NCBI GenBank assembly: GCA_964019335.1 | Contig: OZ025730.1 | Span: 368,612-432,611 of the forward strand | Origin: Diplonema japonicum | Taxonomy: Eukaryota; Euglenozoa; Diplonemea; Diplonemida; Diplonemidae | Direction: 5' to 3' | DNA: 64,000 nucleotides | Shown here: positions 63,455 through 64,000 of the stretch, piece by piece | Numbering within the stretch: position 1 is the stretch's first letter | How the letters are laid out: each line of letters begins with the position of its first letter | Position numbers and translations under genes: made by a program | Notes under the pieces: generated by a model | Databases searched by the model: none | What the model saw: only the letters and a program-made list of their open reading frames with translations | Told to the model about the DNA's origin: nothing

Positions 63455-63946
63455 TCAATGCCTCACCTTTTTTGGACCCCCACCGTCAAAGTAATTCGGT
63501 CTCTTTGAGGGTTCTGACCTAAGAGGTTCCGACTTTACCGCCGCCGCCAGCCGAGCCGCGGCGCTGATGACATTGCCATCAACCTTCATCCATTCCAATC
63601 TTTCCAGCCTTTCCTCGTACACCAAGGCCCTTTCCATGCCGGATTGGCGATCCGGAGCCTTAGCCCTGATACGGCAACACTCCAGCTGGACCATGAGATC
63701 GTGTGCCAGCGGAAACAGGGCCTCCCCTACCGTGGCAAAGAGCGGGAAGATCTGCGTCAGGTACCAGAACAACCTACGAACATCGTGTTCGTGTCCACGC
63801 GCAGTGTCCCGGGCGTCCTCCGGGATCGGTCCGTAGTGAGTCTGGATGTTTCCAAGGAGCTGACGTCTGAGATGGGCGTGTGTGACGTGTCCAACCCAGG
63901 ACGTCACTCTTCTGGTGTCCACTGAGTACAGAAGCTTGTCTGGCAC
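63455..63946 (-). CDS. Retroelement gag-like protein
   Basis: 163 codons, ending in the UGA at 63,455-63,457. The start may lie beyond the ATG at 63946, as the frame runs on through the minisatellite. It is rich in His, Arg and Leu helices, with no CCHC zinc knuckle visible. The frame is the same as that of the recombinase that follows, with one UGA between them. Assigned gag by position only. Confidence 0.6.
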   Translation of the reverse strand: MPDKLLYSVDTRRVTSWVGHVTHAHLRRQLLGNIQTHYGPIPEDARDTARGHEHDVRRLFWYLTQIFPLFATVGEALFPLAHDLMVQLECCRIRAKAPDRQSGMERALVYEERLERLEWMKVDGNVISAAARLAAAVKSEPLRSEPSKRPNYFDGGGPKKVRH

Positions 63947-63954
63947 CAGTCCTG

Positions 63955-64000
63955 CTTGGCCCCCTCCCAGGCCTGTGTGGCCTCCTCCTAGGCCTGCTTG
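63955..64000. repeat. Start of the second 21-bp minisatellite array
   Basis: Same units as at 60,072; truncated by the window edge. Confidence 0.8.

Noticed and set aside
62196-63458. 420-codon frame overlapping the recombinase
   Set aside because: The catalytic motifs are in the frame ending at 62,438; this frame begins at TTG and is Arg/Ser-rich shadow.

Overview
The window reads as nuclear DNA of a euglenozoan flagellate, most likely a diplonemid; this is inferred. All 20 conventional protein genes between 159 and 51,239 lie on the minus strand, head to tail, as in polycistronic genomes with spliced-leader trans-splicing. Several start codons have a pyrimidine tract and AG just upstream. 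The gene at 159-2868 is a full-length homologue of BILBO1, the flagellar pocket collar protein known from trypanosomes. Unlike kinetoplastids, many genes here have short cis-introns. I could rebuild ten introns by keeping the frame: eight are 34-145 nt (several purine-rich) and two are long and contain tRNA genes.

Layout from right to left, the direction of transcription. 51.2-64 kb is repeat-rich. It holds a VIPER/DIRS-type tyrosine-recombinase retroelement (about 60.8-64 kb), a decayed second copy of its 5' part (59.1-60.2 kb), a broken hAT-like transposase (56-57.3 kb) and several interspersed and simple repeat families. 40-51.2 kb holds a disordered protein, two coiled-coil proteins, a cyclic-nucleotide-binding K+ channel with a PDZ domain, a macro-domain protein, a deoxyribosyltransferase-Nudix fusion and a polycystin-like channel. 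29.7-36.4 kb is a near-complete non-LTR retrotransposon (ORF1, 2A-like peptide, endonuclease, reverse transcriptase, RNase H) with frameshifts. 23-28.7 kb holds a TTLL tubulin glutamylase, a CYTH phosphatase and a W-rich repeat protein. 18-23 kb is a coiled-coil/Ser-Gln repeat gene whose last intron holds a tRNA-Val and a 5'-truncated LINE copy. 0-17.7 kb holds two unknown proteins, three members of a secreted cysteine-containing family, a large adenylation-carrier-reductase enzyme with zinc fingers inserted in the adenylation domain, a PDZ protein, a cysteine-rich membrane protein and BILBO1.

Six tRNA-type genes are scattered among the protein genes (Trp, Arg, Val, Gly, Ile and one with an abnormal 11-nt anticodon loop), each followed by a T-run. 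Several products suit a flagellate: BILBO1, TTLL, the polycystin-like channel and the coiled-coil proteins. The Nudix fusion and macro protein sit side by side and may both act on NAD/ADP-ribose metabolites. No rRNA, spliced-leader RNA or CRISPR was seen.
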